NCBI RefSeq assembly: GCF_010726085.1
Contig: NZ_AP022560.1
Span: forward strand, 620,001-684,000
Length of the DNA stretch: 64,000 nt
Source: Mycolicibacterium moriokaense
GTDB lineage: Bacteria > Actinomycetota > Actinomycetes > Mycobacteriales > Mycobacteriaceae
Direction: 5' to 3'
The translations under genes were made by a program, and so were the position numbers. The notes under the pieces are model-generated. The model did no database searches, was not told where the DNA came from, and worked only from the letters and a program-made list of their open reading frames with translations. Positions 16,812 through 27,214 of the stretch are shown one piece after another. Positions within the stretch are counted from its first letter, which is position 1, and the number at the start of each line of letters is the position of its first letter.

Positions 16812-17492
16812 CTAGTCGGTCGCCGACGGTCTCATCCGACTGCAGGGGCCCGCCGGTTCCCAGGTGCTCATGGCGCCGTCGAGCTGGTCGGAGTCCAGCG
16901 CGGCCACCGGCAGGGGTTCCTGGTCGTCGCGTTGGCGCATGCCGTCGAGCAGGAGGCCGACGTAACGCCGCCACAGGTCGCCGCCGACGTGGCCGGCGAA
17001 CTCGGTGACGGTGCCGGACAGCAGGCCGCAGATCGGCATGTCGGTGGGTGCCATATCGGCGCGCAGGTGGCCGTCGGCCTGCGCTCGCTCGACGAGCTGG
17101 GCCAGCAGCGGTTTCAGACGTTCCTGGGCGGCCCGAACCCGCTCGCCGGCGTAGGCCTTGCTGAAGGCGATCTCGCGGGCGCCGCGGTCAGTGGCCGTCA
17201 TCTCACACATCCGCTCCATGTACCAGGAGAAGCCCTGCCACGAATCCGGTTGGCGCAGCGCTTCTTCGGCAAGATCGGCGAGTTGGTGCATGGCGTCCTC
17301 GAAGAGCGCCTCGAGCAACTCCTCCTTGGTCGAGAACCTGCGGTAGATGGTGCCGACGCCGACACCGGCATGGTGGGCGATGTCGTTGAGATTGGGTTCC
17401 AGGCCCCTCGTCGCGAACAGATCGCGGGCCGCCGCGAGGATGCGCTGCCGGTTGCGTTCGGCATCCTTTCGCAGCGGGCGATCCGCTTCCAT
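16812..17492 (-). CDS. TetR family regulator, probable repressor of mmpS-mmpL
   Basis: A 226-residue TetR protein. The helix-turn-helix spans about residues 10-57 (RQRILAAARDLFATRGLEPN, HHAGVGVGTIYRRFSTKEEL). The start at 17492 has GGAG seven bases upstream; in-frame ATGs at 17504 and 17573 lack such a site, and the longest version would be translated through a perfect palindrome. The gene is divergent from mmpS-mmpL. The palindrome at 17536-17573 in the shared gap is the obvious operator, so repression of both transcripts is likely. Confidence 0.88.
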   Translation of the reverse strand: MEADRPLRKDAERNRQRILAAARDLFATRGLEPNLNDIAHHAGVGVGTIYRRFSTKEELLEALFEDAMHQLADLAEEALRQPDSWQGFSWYMERMCEMTATDRGAREIAFSKAYAGERVRAAQERLKPLLAQLVERAQADGHLRADMAPTDMPICGLLSGTVTEFAGHVGGDLWRRYVGLLLDGMRQRDDQEPLPVAALDSDQLDGAMSTWEPAGPCSRMRPSATD

Positions 17493-17535
17493 CGAGGTCT
17501 CCATCGCGCCGAGTGTAATCAAGGCAACATTAAAA

Positions 17536-17573
17536 GTGGATGCAAGCAATCCATTCGGATTGATCCTATCCAC
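17536..17573. promoter_or_regulatory. 38-bp double palindrome, probable TetR operator
   Basis: The element has the symmetric form GTGGAT-N5-CAATCC-N4-GGATTG-N5-ATCCAC, with both the outer and the inner arms perfectly complementary. It lies in the divergent gap between the TetR gene and mmpS, the standard place for a TetR operator. Two nested dyads would fit two cooperating repressor dimers. Confidence 0.7.
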
Positions 17574-17723
17574 TTATTTGGTTAGGTTATCTCTCTAGAC
17601 CAAGATCGGGCGCCAGTTCCGCCTGCCGTTCTCAATGCCGAAAGGCCACGCGATGACCGTTGTCTACGACTGTCGTCCTGCTCCATCGCTGCAGCTGGCA
17701 ATCAATATTTGCGGGCAGACGCG

Positions 17724-18149
17724 ATGACGCGGGTGCTTCGGAGGGCGTGGCTACCGATCCTGATCGTGGCCGCGGTCGCGGCGGGCGCCCTCGCGGTGAG
17801 CCAGCTGCGCGCGGTGTTCGGCGCACATCCGGTGGTGGTCACGCCGATCGGTGCGGGGACCGCCGAGGACACCAGCCCCAAAGTGGTGGTCTATGAGGTG
17901 TTCGGGTCGGGCAACTCCGCCGTCATCAACTACATGGACCTCGACGGCAAGCCGCAGCGCGCGCCGGACGTTCCGCTGCCCTGGTCGATCTCGCTGGAGA
18001 CGGATGCCGCAGCCGCGTCGGTGAGCCTGCTGGCACAGGGCGACGGGGACAGCATCACCTGCCGCGTCACCGTCGATGGCGAGGTCAAGGATGAAAGGAC
18101 CGCAACGGGCGTGAACGCCGAAACCTACTGCTTGGTGAAGTCGGCATGA
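17724..18149 (+). CDS. mmpS: MmpS family membrane protein
   Basis: A 141-residue MmpS protein. One N-terminal membrane segment (about residues 8-28, [19 protein letters not shown]) is followed by an extracytoplasmic beta-sandwich domain with the family strings [27 protein letters not shown] and [12 protein letters not shown]. It acts with MmpL as an accessory subunit in export of a lipid or small molecule. The ATG at 17724 is preferred over an in-frame TTG at 17709. The stop overlaps the mmpL start in an ATGA. Confidence 0.92.
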   Translation: MTRVLRRAWLPILIVAAVAAGALAVSQLRAVFGAHPVVVTPIGAGTAEDTSPKVVVYEVFGSGNSAVINYMDLDGKPQRAPDVPLPWSISLETDAAAASVSLLAQGDGDSITCRVTVDGEVKDERTATGVNAETYCLVKSA

Positions 18150-21052
18150 GCGCCACCGTCGAAGACCCAACCGACGTCGACACCGACGCCCTTCCGGTCG
18201 CCGGGCACCGGGCCCAACCGCGGCTGCCGCGCCTGATCCGGAAATTCGCCATCCCGATCATCGTGGCGTGGATCGCGATCATCGCCCTGATGAACACCGT
18301 GGTTCCGCCGCTCGACGACGTCGGCAAGATGCGCGCGGTGTCGATGAGCCCGTCGGACTCGCCGTCGATGATCGCGACCAAACGCGTAGGCAAGGTGTTC
18401 GAGGAGTACGACACCTCCAGCTCGGTGATGATCGTCCTCGAGGGCGACGAGCCCCTGGGCGCCGAGGCGCACCGCTTCTACGACGGTCTGGTGGAGCGGT
18501 TACGCGCCGACACCAAGCATGTGCAGCACGTCCAGGACTTCTGGGGCGACTCGTTGACCGAGACCGGCGCGCAGAGCGTGGACGGCGAGGCCGCCTACGT
18601 CCAGGTCTACATCTCCGGCGACCAGGGCGAGGCGCTGGCCAACGAATCCGTTAAGACGGTGCGCGAGATCGCCGAGGGCGCAGACGCTCCCGAGGGTCTG
18701 CGGGTGTACGTCACCGGTCCCTCGGCACTGAGTGCCGATCTGACCGTGGTCGGCGACAAGAGCATGAAGACCATCGAGCTCTTCACCTTCGCCGTCATCA
18801 TCGTCATGCTGCTGATCGTCTACCGATCCGTGGTGACCACGGCGGTTGTGATGACGATGGTGGCACTGGGATTGTTCTCGGCCCGCGGCATCATCGCGGT
18901 CCTGGGTTACCACAACGTCTTCGGGCTCACCACGTTCGCGATCAACATGGTGGTGACGATGGCGATCGCCGCGGCCACCGACTACGCCATCTTCCTGATT
19001 GGCCGATATCACGAAGCGCGCCGAAACGGCGAGGACCGGGAAACCGCGTACTACACCATGTTCCGTGGAACGGCGCATGTGGTGCTTGCCTCCGGCATGA
19101 CGATCGCCGGCGCCAGCCTGTGCCTGTACTTCACCCGGCTCCCGTACTTCCAGACGTTGGGCTTGCCCCTGTCGATCGGTATGACGATGGTGGTCGCGGC
19201 GGCGCTGACCCTCGGCCCCGCGATCATCACGGTGTGCAGCCGCTTCGGGAAGGTGCTGGAACCCAAGCGGATAGGACAGTCCCGGCTGTGGCACAAGGTC
19301 GGCACCGCCACGGTGCGCTGGCCGGGCGCGATCCTCGTGTTCGCCATCACGGTGGCGCTGATCGGGCTGCTCGCCCTGCCTGGGTATCACACCGCCTACA
19401 ACGACCGGAAGTACCTGCCCGACGATGTCCCGGCCAACATCGGATACGCCGCTGCGGACCGGCATTTCACGCAGGCCAAGATGAATCCGGATCTGATGCT
19501 GATCGAGACCGACCACGATCTGCGTAACCCGGCGGACTTCCTCGTCATCGACAAGATCGCCAAAGCCCTTGTCCGCGTGCACGGTATCGCGCAGGTCCAG
19601 ACGATCACGCGGCCGGACGGCAAACCGATCGAGCATTCCACGATCCCGTACACGCTCAGCCAGAGCGGCACCGGCCAGATCATGAACAACGACTACATGC
19701 AGCGCAATCTGGAAAACCTGCTCAAACAGGCCGACGACCTCCAGGTCAGCATCGACGCGATGACCGAGATGATGAGCATCCAAGGCGATCTGGCCGAGGT
19801 GTCACAACGGATGGCCGACAAGATGGCCAACACCTCCGACCACATGGGCGAGGTGCGGGACCACCTGGCGGACTTCGACGACTTCTTCCGGCCGATACGC
19901 AACTACTTCTACTGGGAGCCGCACTGCTCCAACATTCCGGTCTGCTGGTCCATGCGGTCGGTCTTCGAAAGCCTCGACGGCATCAACGTCATGTCCGACG
20001 ACTTCCAGGACATGGTTCCCGACATGCAGCGCATGGCGGAGCTGATGCCGCAGATGGTTGCGGTGATGCCTGCGCAGATTCAGACGATGAAGAATCAGAA
20101 GCAGATCATCCTGAACCAGTACCAGATCCAGAAGGCACAGCAGGATCTGAACATGGCCCAGCAGGAGGATTCGACGGCGATGGGGGATGCGTTTGATGCG
20201 TCCCTGAACGACGACTCGTTCTATCTCCCGCCGGAGGCGTTCACCAACGCCGACTTCCTCAGCGGCATCAAGCTTTTCATCTCGCCCGACGGCCATGCCG
20301 TGCGCTTCACGATCATCCACCAGGGCGATCCGCTTACCCCCGAGGGCATCTCGCGCATCGAACCGCTGAAGGTCGCGGCCGCCGACGCCATCAAGGGCAC
20401 CCCGCTGGAGGGCTCGACGATCTATCTGGGCGGCAGTGCGGCCACCTACAACGACCTGCAAACCGGTGCGAACTACGACCTGCTGATCGCGGCGGTGGCG
20501 GCGCTGATTCTGATTTTCCTGATCATGACGATCCTCACCCGGGCGGTGGCCGCCGCCGCGGTCATCGTCGGCACCGTGGTGCTGAGCCTGGCCGCCTCGT
20601 TCGGTCTGTCGGTGTTGTTGTGGCAGCACATCATCGGGATCCCGCTGCACTGGCTGGTGATGCCGATGTCGGTCATCGTGCTGCTGGCCGTCGGGGCGGA
20701 CTACAACCTGCTGTTGGTCTCCCGAATGAAGGAGGAGATCCACGCCGGCCTGAAGACCGGAACCATCCGGGCGATGGTCGGCACCGGCTCCGTCGTCACC
20801 GCTGCCGGTCTGGTGTTCGCGTTCACGATGATGTCGATGGGCGTCAGCAAGCTGATCACCATCGGGCAGGTCGGTACCACCATCGGCCTCGGCCTGTTGT
20901 TCGACACCTTGGTGGTCCGCTCGCTGATGACCCCCTCGTTGGCCACCCTGCTCGGCAGGTGGTTCTGGTGGCCGAAGTGGGTGCGGCCGCGGCCGGTTCC
21001 CAGCCCCTGGCCGAAGCCGATCCAGCGCGAGCCCGAAGAGGCACTCGTCTAA
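18146..21052 (+). CDS. mmpL: MmpL family RND transporter
   Basis: A 968-residue MmpL transporter with the RND layout: a first membrane helix, a large periplasmic loop, five helices, a second large loop and a C-terminal helix bundle. The Asp-Tyr proton-relay pairs appear in [16 protein letters not shown] and [15 protein letters not shown]. Two cysteines in [13 protein letters not shown] in the second loop resemble the conserved pair of MmpL4/5-type proteins. It is coupled to mmpS by a four-base overlap. The cargo could be a siderophore, lipid or drug. Confidence 0.95.
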   Translation: MSATVEDPTDVDTDALPVAGHRAQPRLPRLIRKFAIPIIVAWIAIIALMNTVVPPLDDVGKMRAVSMSPSDSPSMIATKRVGKVFEEYDTSSSVMIVLEGDEPLGAEAHRFYDGLVERLRADTKHVQHVQDFWGDSLTETGAQSVDGEAAYVQVYISGDQGEALANESVKTVREIAEGADAPEGLRVYVTGPSALSADLTVVGDKSMKTIELFTFAVIIVMLLIVYRSVVTTAVVMTMVALGLFSARGIIAVLGYHNVFGLTTFAINMVVTMAIAAATDYAIFLIGRYHEARRNGEDRETAYYTMFRGTAHVVLASGMTIAGASLCLYFTRLPYFQTLGLPLSIGMTMVVAAALTLGPAIITVCSRFGKVLEPKRIGQSRLWHKVGTATVRWPGAILVFAITVALIGLLALPGYHTAYNDRKYLPDDVPANIGYAAADRHFTQAKMNPDLMLIETDHDLRNPADFLVIDKIAKALVRVHGIAQVQTITRPDGKPIEHSTIPYTLSQSGTGQIMNNDYMQRNLENLLKQADDLQVSIDAMTEMMSIQGDLAEVSQRMADKMANTSDHMGEVRDHLADFDDFFRPIRNYFYWEPHCSNIPVCWSMRSVFESLDGINVMSDDFQDMVPDMQRMAELMPQMVAVMPAQIQTMKNQKQIILNQYQIQKAQQDLNMAQQEDSTAMGDAFDASLNDDSFYLPPEAFTNADFLSGIKLFISPDGHAVRFTIIHQGDPLTPEGISRIEPLKVAAADAIKGTPLEGSTIYLGGSAATYNDLQTGANYDLLIAAVAALILIFLIMTILTRAVAAAAVIVGTVVLSLAASFGLSVLLWQHIIGIPLHWLVMPMSVIVLLAVGADYNLLLVSRMKEEIHAGLKTGTIRAMVGTGSVVTAAGLVFAFTMMSMGVSKLITIGQVGTTIGLGLLFDTLVVRSLMTPSLATLLGRWFWWPKWVRPRPVPSPWPKPIQREPEEALV

Positions 21053-22081
21053 TCAGCTGAAGCGGACGTTCAGCGTCGCCATGCCGAAGATCTTCTTACC
21101 GGCGGACTTCGCGGCGACGACCACGACACCGCTGCGGGTCTCCGGGTCCAGCGACTTGACCCTGCCGCTGAACTCGATGTCGGCGCCTTCTTTGGCCGAC
21201 ACGATCGCGGGCTGCGACAGCCGCACGGTGTAGCGGGTGACCGCGCCCGGGTCGCGTAGCCACGTCGACGCGTAGCCGGCACCCAGGCCCATGGTGAGCA
21301 TTCCGTGGGCGATCACATCGGGTAGCCCGGCCACCTTGGCGATCGACTCGTCCCAGTGGATCGGGTTGGCGTCGCCGGATACGCCCGCATAGTTCACGAG
21401 GTCGCCACGGGACAGTCGGGTGTGATGGACGGGTAGTTCGAAGCCAACCTGTACGTCGTCGAAGGAGGGTGTCCCTGGCTTGCGGGTCAGCCCGCCGTCG
21501 GAGATCCGAAGCTCGCCAGGGGGGCGAACCTCCTTCACGTAGTTGTCCTCGGCGCCGACGTCGAAAATGTTGATGTCGTGCATCATCGCGTTCTGGACGG
21601 CCACCTTGACCTCCGCATTGATGTCCTCGGAGGTCACGCCGACGACGGTGGTGTGCAGTGTGTGCACCACCTCGCCCGCGGTGTCGGTGAAGGTGTTGGT
21701 GACGGTGATGAAGTCTCTGCCCGCGGTCCTGCGGACGGACGTCAGTTCGACGTCGACGGTCAGTTCGTCGCCCGCCACGATCGGGCGATGCTGCTCGAAG
21801 ACCTCTTCGGTCTGCAGGTAGGTGTCGTAGCCGACGACGATCTGCTCGAACATCCGGCGATTGCAGCTCATACCGGGTGTCGAGGTGAATGTCAGCGGTG
21901 CGGTGACGTCGGAATACCCCATCTCAGCGGCGGCAGCGACGTCCCAGTGCACAGGGTTGTAGTCCTGCACGGCACGCGCGTATTCGCGCAGCTTCTCGCG
22001 GCCCACCAGGTAGGTGCCGCCCATCTGGTAGTAGTGGCCGACCCGCTCTTCGAGTAACGAGGTATCTGCTGGTGCAGTCAT
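21053..22081 (-). CDS. double hot-dog MaoC-like dehydratase/hydratase
   Basis: A 342-residue protein with two hot-dog domains. The first half (about 1-150) resembles the FAS1-type dehydratase domain, with YNPVHWDVAAAAEMGY. The second half (about 210-342) is MaoC-like and holds the hydratase motif SGDANPIHWDE followed by GLPDVIAHGMLTMGLG. It probably hydrates or dehydrates an enoyl-CoA/ACP in lipid metabolism. It converges on mmpL with no gap, which leaves little room for a terminator. Confidence 0.88.
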   Translation of the reverse strand: MTAPADTSLLEERVGHYYQMGGTYLVGREKLREYARAVQDYNPVHWDVAAAAEMGYSDVTAPLTFTSTPGMSCNRRMFEQIVVGYDTYLQTEEVFEQHRPIVAGDELTVDVELTSVRRTAGRDFITVTNTFTDTAGEVVHTLHTTVVGVTSEDINAEVKVAVQNAMMHDINIFDVGAEDNYVKEVRPPGELRISDGGLTRKPGTPSFDDVQVGFELPVHHTRLSRGDLVNYAGVSGDANPIHWDESIAKVAGLPDVIAHGMLTMGLGAGYASTWLRDPGAVTRYTVRLSQPAIVSAKEGADIEFSGRVKSLDPETRSGVVVVAAKSAGKKIFGMATLNVRFS

Positions 22082-22405
22082 GAAGTTCTCAACTTTTCTA
22101 CCGGCCTGTTCACTGAGGCCGACGAGTGGACCTTAACGTGCACACGTGCTGATGCAACACAGCGGATCGACGGACTGGTGCGCCGCCCACCAGCGTCTTC
22201 ATGACGCGGAGCGCAGAAACTCCGCTCGCCTGTCGGTCAGCGGCGGACGGGATCGGCGCACCACGACGGCCTGGCGATGCGATGAATTCAAATTGAGGCC
22301 GGTTGCGCCTGCGCCAGAACACGGTCGAAATGCGCTAGCGCGGGTGGCGAAGGGGGCCGGGAAAGTAAGCTCGCGCCGTACGCAGTCGGTCGTATCGAGC
22401 GGGAA
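22082..22405. other. 324-bp divergent intergenic region with two short dyads
   Basis: No gene is supported here. The region separates the dehydratase and the SARP-type regulator genes and must hold both promoters. Two small symmetric elements are visible: ACGTG-CA-CACGT at 22136-22147 and GCGGAG-N8-CTCCGC at 22206-22225. Either could be a regulator site; the evidence is only symmetry. Confidence 0.4.
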
Positions 22406-25400
22406 GTGACGGACGTGGCTGTGCCTGGTGATCCCGTCGACGTTCGTGCGGACGACGCGCCCCTCCCCGTCGTTTCGCTGCGCCTACAGATCCTCGGTCC
22501 GCTGCGGGTCTGGCGCGACGGTGTCGAACTGGATCCAGGGCCACCGCAGCAGGCCGCTGTGCTGGCGCTGCTCCTCGCCCGGGTGGGGCAGCCGACGAGC
22601 ACGGCCGAGCTCGTCGACCTCATCTGGGGTGAGGGGGCACCCGCCAGCGCGGTCAACGTTCTACACAAATACGTCGGCGCGCTGCGGCGGTTACTCGAAC
22701 CCGCGCTGCCCGTTCGGGGTACGGGTTCCTATCTCCTGCGGCGGGGCAACGGCTACCTGTTCGCGCCCGGGCCCGCGGCCCTGGACCTGGTCCGGTTCCG
22801 CGAGTTCGTCGCCGCCGCCGAAGTCGAGCTGGCCGCGAACCGCCGGCTTGCGGCGCTCGACGAGTACGTCGGGGCATTGGGTCTGTGGACCGCACCCGCC
22901 GCGGACGGACTTCCGCAGGGGCCCGCGGCCATGGCCGTCTTCGCCGGACTCAACAACGAGTTCTTCGACACCTGCACGGCGGCAACGGAACTCGCAGTAT
23001 CGCTGGGTCGGCCGGAGCGTATGTTGGCGGCACTTCAGCTGGCCGTCCGGATGGCGCCCCTGCATGAACCGGTGCACGCGAGCCTCATCACCGCCCTGGG
23101 CGCGGCCGGGCGACAGGTTGAGGCGCTCGCGGTCTTCCGTACGGTGCGGGAGCGACTCGCCGAAGAACTCGGTCTGGATCCCGGTCAGGTCCTGGAGGAC
23201 GCGCACCAGCGGGTCCTCACTCAGGCCCCCACGACCGATACCGGCACGGTGGCAACCGAGTCGCCCGGCAGGCCGGCGGAGGCCGCGCCGGGACTGGTGG
23301 GCCGCGTCGAGGAACTCGCCGTGCTGCACCCGGCCATGGATTCGGTGTTCGCCAAGGGATCTGGGCTTGTGATCATCGAAGGCGAGCCGGGCGTCGGCAA
23401 GACGCGGTTGTTGGAAGAGGTTGCGGCAGAAGCGGAACGGTGCGGCGCACGCGTCGTCTGGGGTCACTGTCTCCAGGGAGACGGAACGCCGTCGATGTGG
23501 CCGTGGGTGCAGGCGATGCACGCGCTCGTGGACACCCTGCCAGCAGCGGCCAAGGAGAGGTGGCTCGACAGCGAGCTAGGCCGCCTCGTCGGCCCGCGCG
23601 ACGGAGTCCTCGGTGGGGCGCTGCTACTCGACAGCGGTGGCCAATTCCGCCTGTTCGAGCACGTCGTCGGCGTCGTGGCCGAGGCGGCGACCCAAGGCCC
23701 CCTCGTGCTCGTGATCGATGACCTGCACTGGGCCGACGTGGCCTCCCTGCAGTTGTTCTCCCATCTGGCGGCACGCCTGCCCGCGGGCACCGTGGTGGTC
23801 GGTGCGCTGCGCGACCGCGCGCCGACTCCCGGTACGGAGCTGGCAAGGATGCTCGCGGCGGCGAGCCGGGTCCCCGGACACCGCCGCATCCGCGTCGGCC
23901 CGCTCGACCTCGCCGAGGTTTCCGAACTCGTGCGCCGGGAAACCGGCCGCGACCCGGGTGTCGAGGCCACCCGGAACATCTACGCCCGCACGGGCGGCAA
24001 TCCGTTTTTCGTGCGCGAGCTGTCCAGGTTGCTGGCGAACACCGACTCGTTGACCGCTGACGCCGCCCGGCGGGCCGACGTTCCCGCGACGGTGCGCGAC
24101 GTCGTCTGGGATCGACTGGCCGATGTCGACGACGAGGTAAAACGTCTGCTGGAGGTGGCGGCGCTCATCGGCCGGGGATTCGACATCGGTCTGCTCGCCC
24201 GAGTCGTCGACGTCGAGGTGCCGACCTGCCTCGATCGACTGGAGCTGCTCGAAGGCCTCGGACTGATTACGCCGATTCCCCACGACCCCTACACATTTCG
24301 CTTCGCCCACGACCTCGTCCGTGAGGCGGTCGTCGGGACCACGCCGCCGGGCCGGGCGACCCAATTGCATTTGCGCATCGCCGACGCGCTCGAGCGTGTC
24401 GATTCGGGCGGAGAATTCGTCACCGAACGCCTCGCCTATCACCTGTGGTCGGCCGGCCCGCTGGCCGACTCGGCGCGCACGGCAGGTGCGCTCATCCGGG
24501 CGGGCACCGTCGCCATGACGAAGTCAGCTCTGGAAGCCGCTGAGCAACAACTCCGTTCGGCCGTTCAGATCTCTCGGGACGCAGGACTGACGGCGGTGGA
24601 ACTGATCGCGCTGTCGCTACTGACCGCGGTGGTGGGTATGCGGACCATGTACGGTACCGCGGCTCTCGACCTACTCGAGCGCGCCGAAAACCTCGCACGT
24701 TCCCTCGGGAAAGAGGTGGAGGCCACCGCGTTTCAGTTCTCTCGCTGGACCGCGCACCACCAGGCAGTCGAGTTCGATCGCAGTGGTGCCCTGGCCCGGC
24801 GAATGCTCGAACAGGGGTATGAGTCGTCCGACCCGATAGTGCGCACATATGGCATGCAGGCCTGGGGCGTTCACCAGTACGACTTGGGCAACGTCGGAGA
24901 TGCGATGCGCTACCTCAGCCAAACCAGAGAGATCCTGCTCGAGGGTCTCGCGCAGCGTGAGCAGGACCCGGTGAGAGGTGACCTGGAAGCGCTCATGATC
25001 GGAGTGCTGGCGGAGATCGGTGCGGTACACGGAGACGTCGAGGCGGCACACGAATTGTTTGACATCCTCGAGGCCGCTGCCGACAACCCCTACCGCACCA
25101 CCGTGTGGGCCACCCTGGTTTCGAGGACCGCGGTGCTGGTCGGCGACCCCGAGTGGGCGCTGCGTGGCGCAGAGCGCGGGATCGCGGTGGATCCTGGCTT
25201 CTCCTTCGTCTTCCTCGGGACATACCAGCGGCTGGCGCGGTGTTGGGCGCGGGTGCTGAAGGGACAGGATCAGCGCGCGAACATCACGGAGGCCCAGCGC
25301 CTGATCGCAGCGAACCTCCTCGATCCGCCACGGACGTGTGTGGCCACCTGGTACGGGCTGCTCGCGGAGATGCATCTGGCCGCCGGGTCCGTCGACGATG

Positions 25401-25621
25401 CCGCCACAGCGCTCAGCCGCGCCGAGTTCTACCTGAATGCGTATGGCCAGCGGTACCCGGAGGGCCTGATCATGCTGCTGCGCGCGCGGCTGCTGCACGC
25501 GCGCGGGGAGCCCACCGCCGCGGTGCGTTCGGCCGCTGAAGCCGCCCGCGCTCTGTCGATCGAGCGTGGTGCACGACTCTTCGGCGCGCGAGCCGACGAA
25601 TTCCTGGCTGACCTGCCCTGA
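22406..25621 (+). CDS. SARP/AfsR-like transcriptional regulator with BTAD, AAA ATPase and TPR regions
   Basis: A 1071-residue regulator. Residues about 25-105 form an OmpR-like winged helix (LQILGPLRVWRDGVELD). The bacterial transcriptional activation domain follows to about 280 (FREFVAAAEVEL, ELGLDPGQ). An NTPase domain holds Walker A GEPGVGKTR at 326 and Walker B LVLVIDDLHWAD at 433-444. The C-terminal half is TPR-like helices. No LuxR helix-turn-helix is seen at the end. The start is GTG. Such proteins are ATP-dependent activators; the target is unknown, possibly the hydrolase downstream or the divergent dehydratase. Confidence 0.92.
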   Translation: MTDVAVPGDPVDVRADDAPLPVVSLRLQILGPLRVWRDGVELDPGPPQQAAVLALLLARVGQPTSTAELVDLIWGEGAPASAVNVLHKYVGALRRLLEPALPVRGTGSYLLRRGNGYLFAPGPAALDLVRFREFVAAAEVELAANRRLAALDEYVGALGLWTAPAADGLPQGPAAMAVFAGLNNEFFDTCTAATELAVSLGRPERMLAALQLAVRMAPLHEPVHASLITALGAAGRQVEALAVFRTVRERLAEELGLDPGQVLEDAHQRVLTQAPTTDTGTVATESPGRPAEAAPGLVGRVEELAVLHPAMDSVFAKGSGLVIIEGEPGVGKTRLLEEVAAEAERCGARVVWGHCLQGDGTPSMWPWVQAMHALVDTLPAAAKERWLDSELGRLVGPRDGVLGGALLLDSGGQFRLFEHVVGVVAEAATQGPLVLVIDDLHWADVASLQLFSHLAARLPAGTVVVGALRDRAPTPGTELARMLAAASRVPGHRRIRVGPLDLAEVSELVRRETGRDPGVEATRNIYARTGGNPFFVRELSRLLANTDSLTADAARRADVPATVRDVVWDRLADVDDEVKRLLEVAALIGRGFDIGLLARVVDVEVPTCLDRLELLEGLGLITPIPHDPYTFRFAHDLVREAVVGTTPPGRATQLHLRIADALERVDSGGEFVTERLAYHLWSAGPLADSARTAGALIRAGTVAMTKSALEAAEQQLRSAVQISRDAGLTAVELIALSLLTAVVGMRTMYGTAALDLLERAENLARSLGKEVEATAFQFSRWTAHHQAVEFDRSGALARRMLEQGYESSDPIVRTYGMQAWGVHQYDLGNVGDAMRYLSQTREILLEGLAQREQDPVRGDLEALMIGVLAEIGAVHGDVEAAHELFDILEAAADNPYRTTVWATLVSRTAVLVGDPEWALRGAERGIAVDPGFSFVFLGTYQRLARCWARVLKGQDQRANITEAQRLIAANLLDPPRTCVATWYGLLAEMHLAAGSVDDAATALSRAEFYLNAYGQRYPEGLIMLLRARLLHARGEPTAAVRSAAEAARALSIERGARLFGARADEFLADLP

Positions 25622-25726
25622 TGCCGGCAAGCGATATCCGCACACCGGCATCCACAAAGCGTCCACTCACCGTCAACACCCTCCGAATACGTTCGTCGGC
25701 AAATAGGTCGTTGCCTGGAGGGGTAG

Positions 25727-26542
25727 GTGAAGACTGTGGCGGCGGACATCGTCCTGATCCACGGGCTGTGGGTGTCGCATGCGGCATGGCAGCCGTGGAT
25801 CGACCATTTCGCCGCAAACGGGTATGAGGCGATCGCACCGCGCTGGCCTGGGGAGGCCGCAACCGTCGGTGCGACGCGAGACAACCCGAGCGCGCAGGCC
25901 GGATACGGGCTCGATCAGCTCACTGACCACTTCGCGGCGGTGATCGAGCGGTTTTCGAGTCCGCCGGTCGTCATCGGCCACTCACTCGGTGGCCTGATCG
26001 CCCAGCTGCTGCTGGGTCAGAACAAGGTGGCAGCCGCTGTGGCGATCAACCCGGCTCCGATGAAGGGCGTACGGGCTCTGCCGGTCGCGCAGTTGAAGTC
26101 CGCATTCCCGGTTGTCGGTAACCCGCTCAACTGGAGTCGGGCGAAGGGTTTGACCCGCGAGCAGTTTCGGTACGGGTTCGGAAACACGCTGACGGAAGCG
26201 GAATCCGATGCGCTGTGGGAACAGTGGTCGATCCCGTCGCCGGGCAAACCGCTCTTCGAAGTCGAGACGGCGAATTTCAATTCGAACTCGCCCGCCAAGG
26301 TCGACACGGCCAATGCGTGGCGTGGTCCATTGCTGATCACCGGGGGCACTGCCGATCACACGGTGCCGCTCGCCACCGCCAGAGCCGCGTTCGAGCAGTA
26401 CTCGAAGTCGTCGGCCGTCACCGACTTCCACGAATTCGAGGGCGCGGGCCATTCGCTGACCATCGATCACCGCTGGCGCGAGGTCGCCGATGTCGCGCAC
26501 TGCTGGCTTCGCGACATCGGGTTCGTCGGTGTGCACCCGTGA
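25727..26542 (+). CDS. alpha/beta hydrolase
   Basis: A 271-residue alpha/beta-hydrolase. The oxyanion motif is IHGLW near residue 11, the nucleophile is Ser86 in GHSLGG, the acid is in GGTADHTVP, and the histidine is in GAGHSLTID. The start is GTG with GGAGGGG just upstream. Similar proteins are annotated as esterases or lipases; no substrate can be assigned. It follows the SARP regulator after 105 bp. Confidence 0.9.
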   Translation: MKTVAADIVLIHGLWVSHAAWQPWIDHFAANGYEAIAPRWPGEAATVGATRDNPSAQAGYGLDQLTDHFAAVIERFSSPPVVIGHSLGGLIAQLLLGQNKVAAAVAINPAPMKGVRALPVAQLKSAFPVVGNPLNWSRAKGLTREQFRYGFGNTLTEAESDALWEQWSIPSPGKPLFEVETANFNSNSPAKVDTANAWRGPLLITGGTADHTVPLATARAAFEQYSKSSAVTDFHEFEGAGHSLTIDHRWREVADVAHCWLRDIGFVGVHP

Positions 26543-26580
26543 CAAACGCGCGGTGACTTGCGCGCGGTGACGAAGGCGGG
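26539..26580 (+). repeat. imperfect 14-bp tandem repeat (about three units)
   Basis: Units starting at 26539, 26553 and 26567 share GTGAC at the front; the first two also share CGCGCG at the end. The first unit includes the stop codon of the hydrolase gene. It lies between convergent genes and has no evident function. Confidence 0.4.
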
Positions 26581-26599
26581 CGCGTACCTGCTGCGCCTG

Positions 26600-27214
26600 T
26601 CAGCCTGAGAACGCCGCTTCGAAGAACTGCACTTCCAGATGCATCGCGCGCCGGTACGCCGTTGCGACGGCGGCATTGTCGTCGGCGTGTTGATCGAGGA
26701 GGCCTTCGAGCTGCGACGCCAGGCCGTCGAACCCGGAATCGGCATAGGTCTGCACCCATTCCGCGTACGGTCCGGCTTTATCCGCGTCCAACGAGGCCCC
26801 GAGCCAGGCGTACAGGCGCATGCACGGGGTCATCGCCGCCAGTATCACGCCGAGGTCAGATGTGGCGGCGGTGGCGAGCAGGAAGTCGGTGTAGGCCAGC
26901 GTTGCCGGCGACGGCTCGACGCCGGCCATGTCGATGCCCCAGCGCGCGGCGTAGGAGTTGTGCAGCTTCAACTCGTCGGCGACCCCGGCGATCAACCCGG
27001 CCAGCGCGATCAGTGTGGGGGTGTCGGTGCTGCGGGCCAGCGCCAGAGCGTATGCGCGGGTGAAGGATTCGAGGAAGAACGCATCCTGTGCGACGTAACC
27101 GGCGAAGACATCGCGATCCAGGGAACCGTCACCGAGCCCTCGAACGAACGGATGCGCCAGGGCGTCGTCGGCCACATCGCGGTTGTCGTTCCACAATCTC
27201 TTCGAAAGACTCAT
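26600..27214 (-). CDS. tenA: TenA-family protein, cysteine type (aminopyrimidine aminohydrolase-like)
   Basis: A 204-residue all-helical TenA/thiaminase II-fold protein. The active-site residues of the cysteine class are present: Asp44 in YVAQDAFFL, Cys131 in MTPCMRLYAWLG and Glu194 in HLEVQFFEAAF. It probably hydrolyses aminopyrimidine breakdown products of thiamin, the known TenA salvage reaction. The start at 27214 (MSLSKRLW) overlaps the stop of the second TenA gene; an upstream extension in the same frame has no TenA similarity. It is the last gene of the operon broken by the IS element. Confidence 0.88.
   Translation of the reverse strand: MSLSKRLWNDNRDVADDALAHPFVRGLGDGSLDRDVFAGYVAQDAFFLESFTRAYALALARSTDTPTLIALAGLIAGVADELKLHNSYAARWGIDMAGVEPSPATLAYTDFLLATAATSDLGVILAAMTPCMRLYAWLGASLDADKAGPYAEWVQTYADSGFDGLASQLEGLLDQHADDNAAVATAYRRAMHLEVQFFEAAFSG

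Noticed and set aside
18500..19783. Minus-strand frame of 427 codons inside mmpL
   Set aside because: His/Asp/Arg-rich antisense of a transporter with clear membrane segments.
22146..22409. Short plus-strand frames in the gap before the SARP regulator
   Set aside because: No ribosome-binding site, no hydrophobic or domain signal, and basic composition; treated as promoter region.
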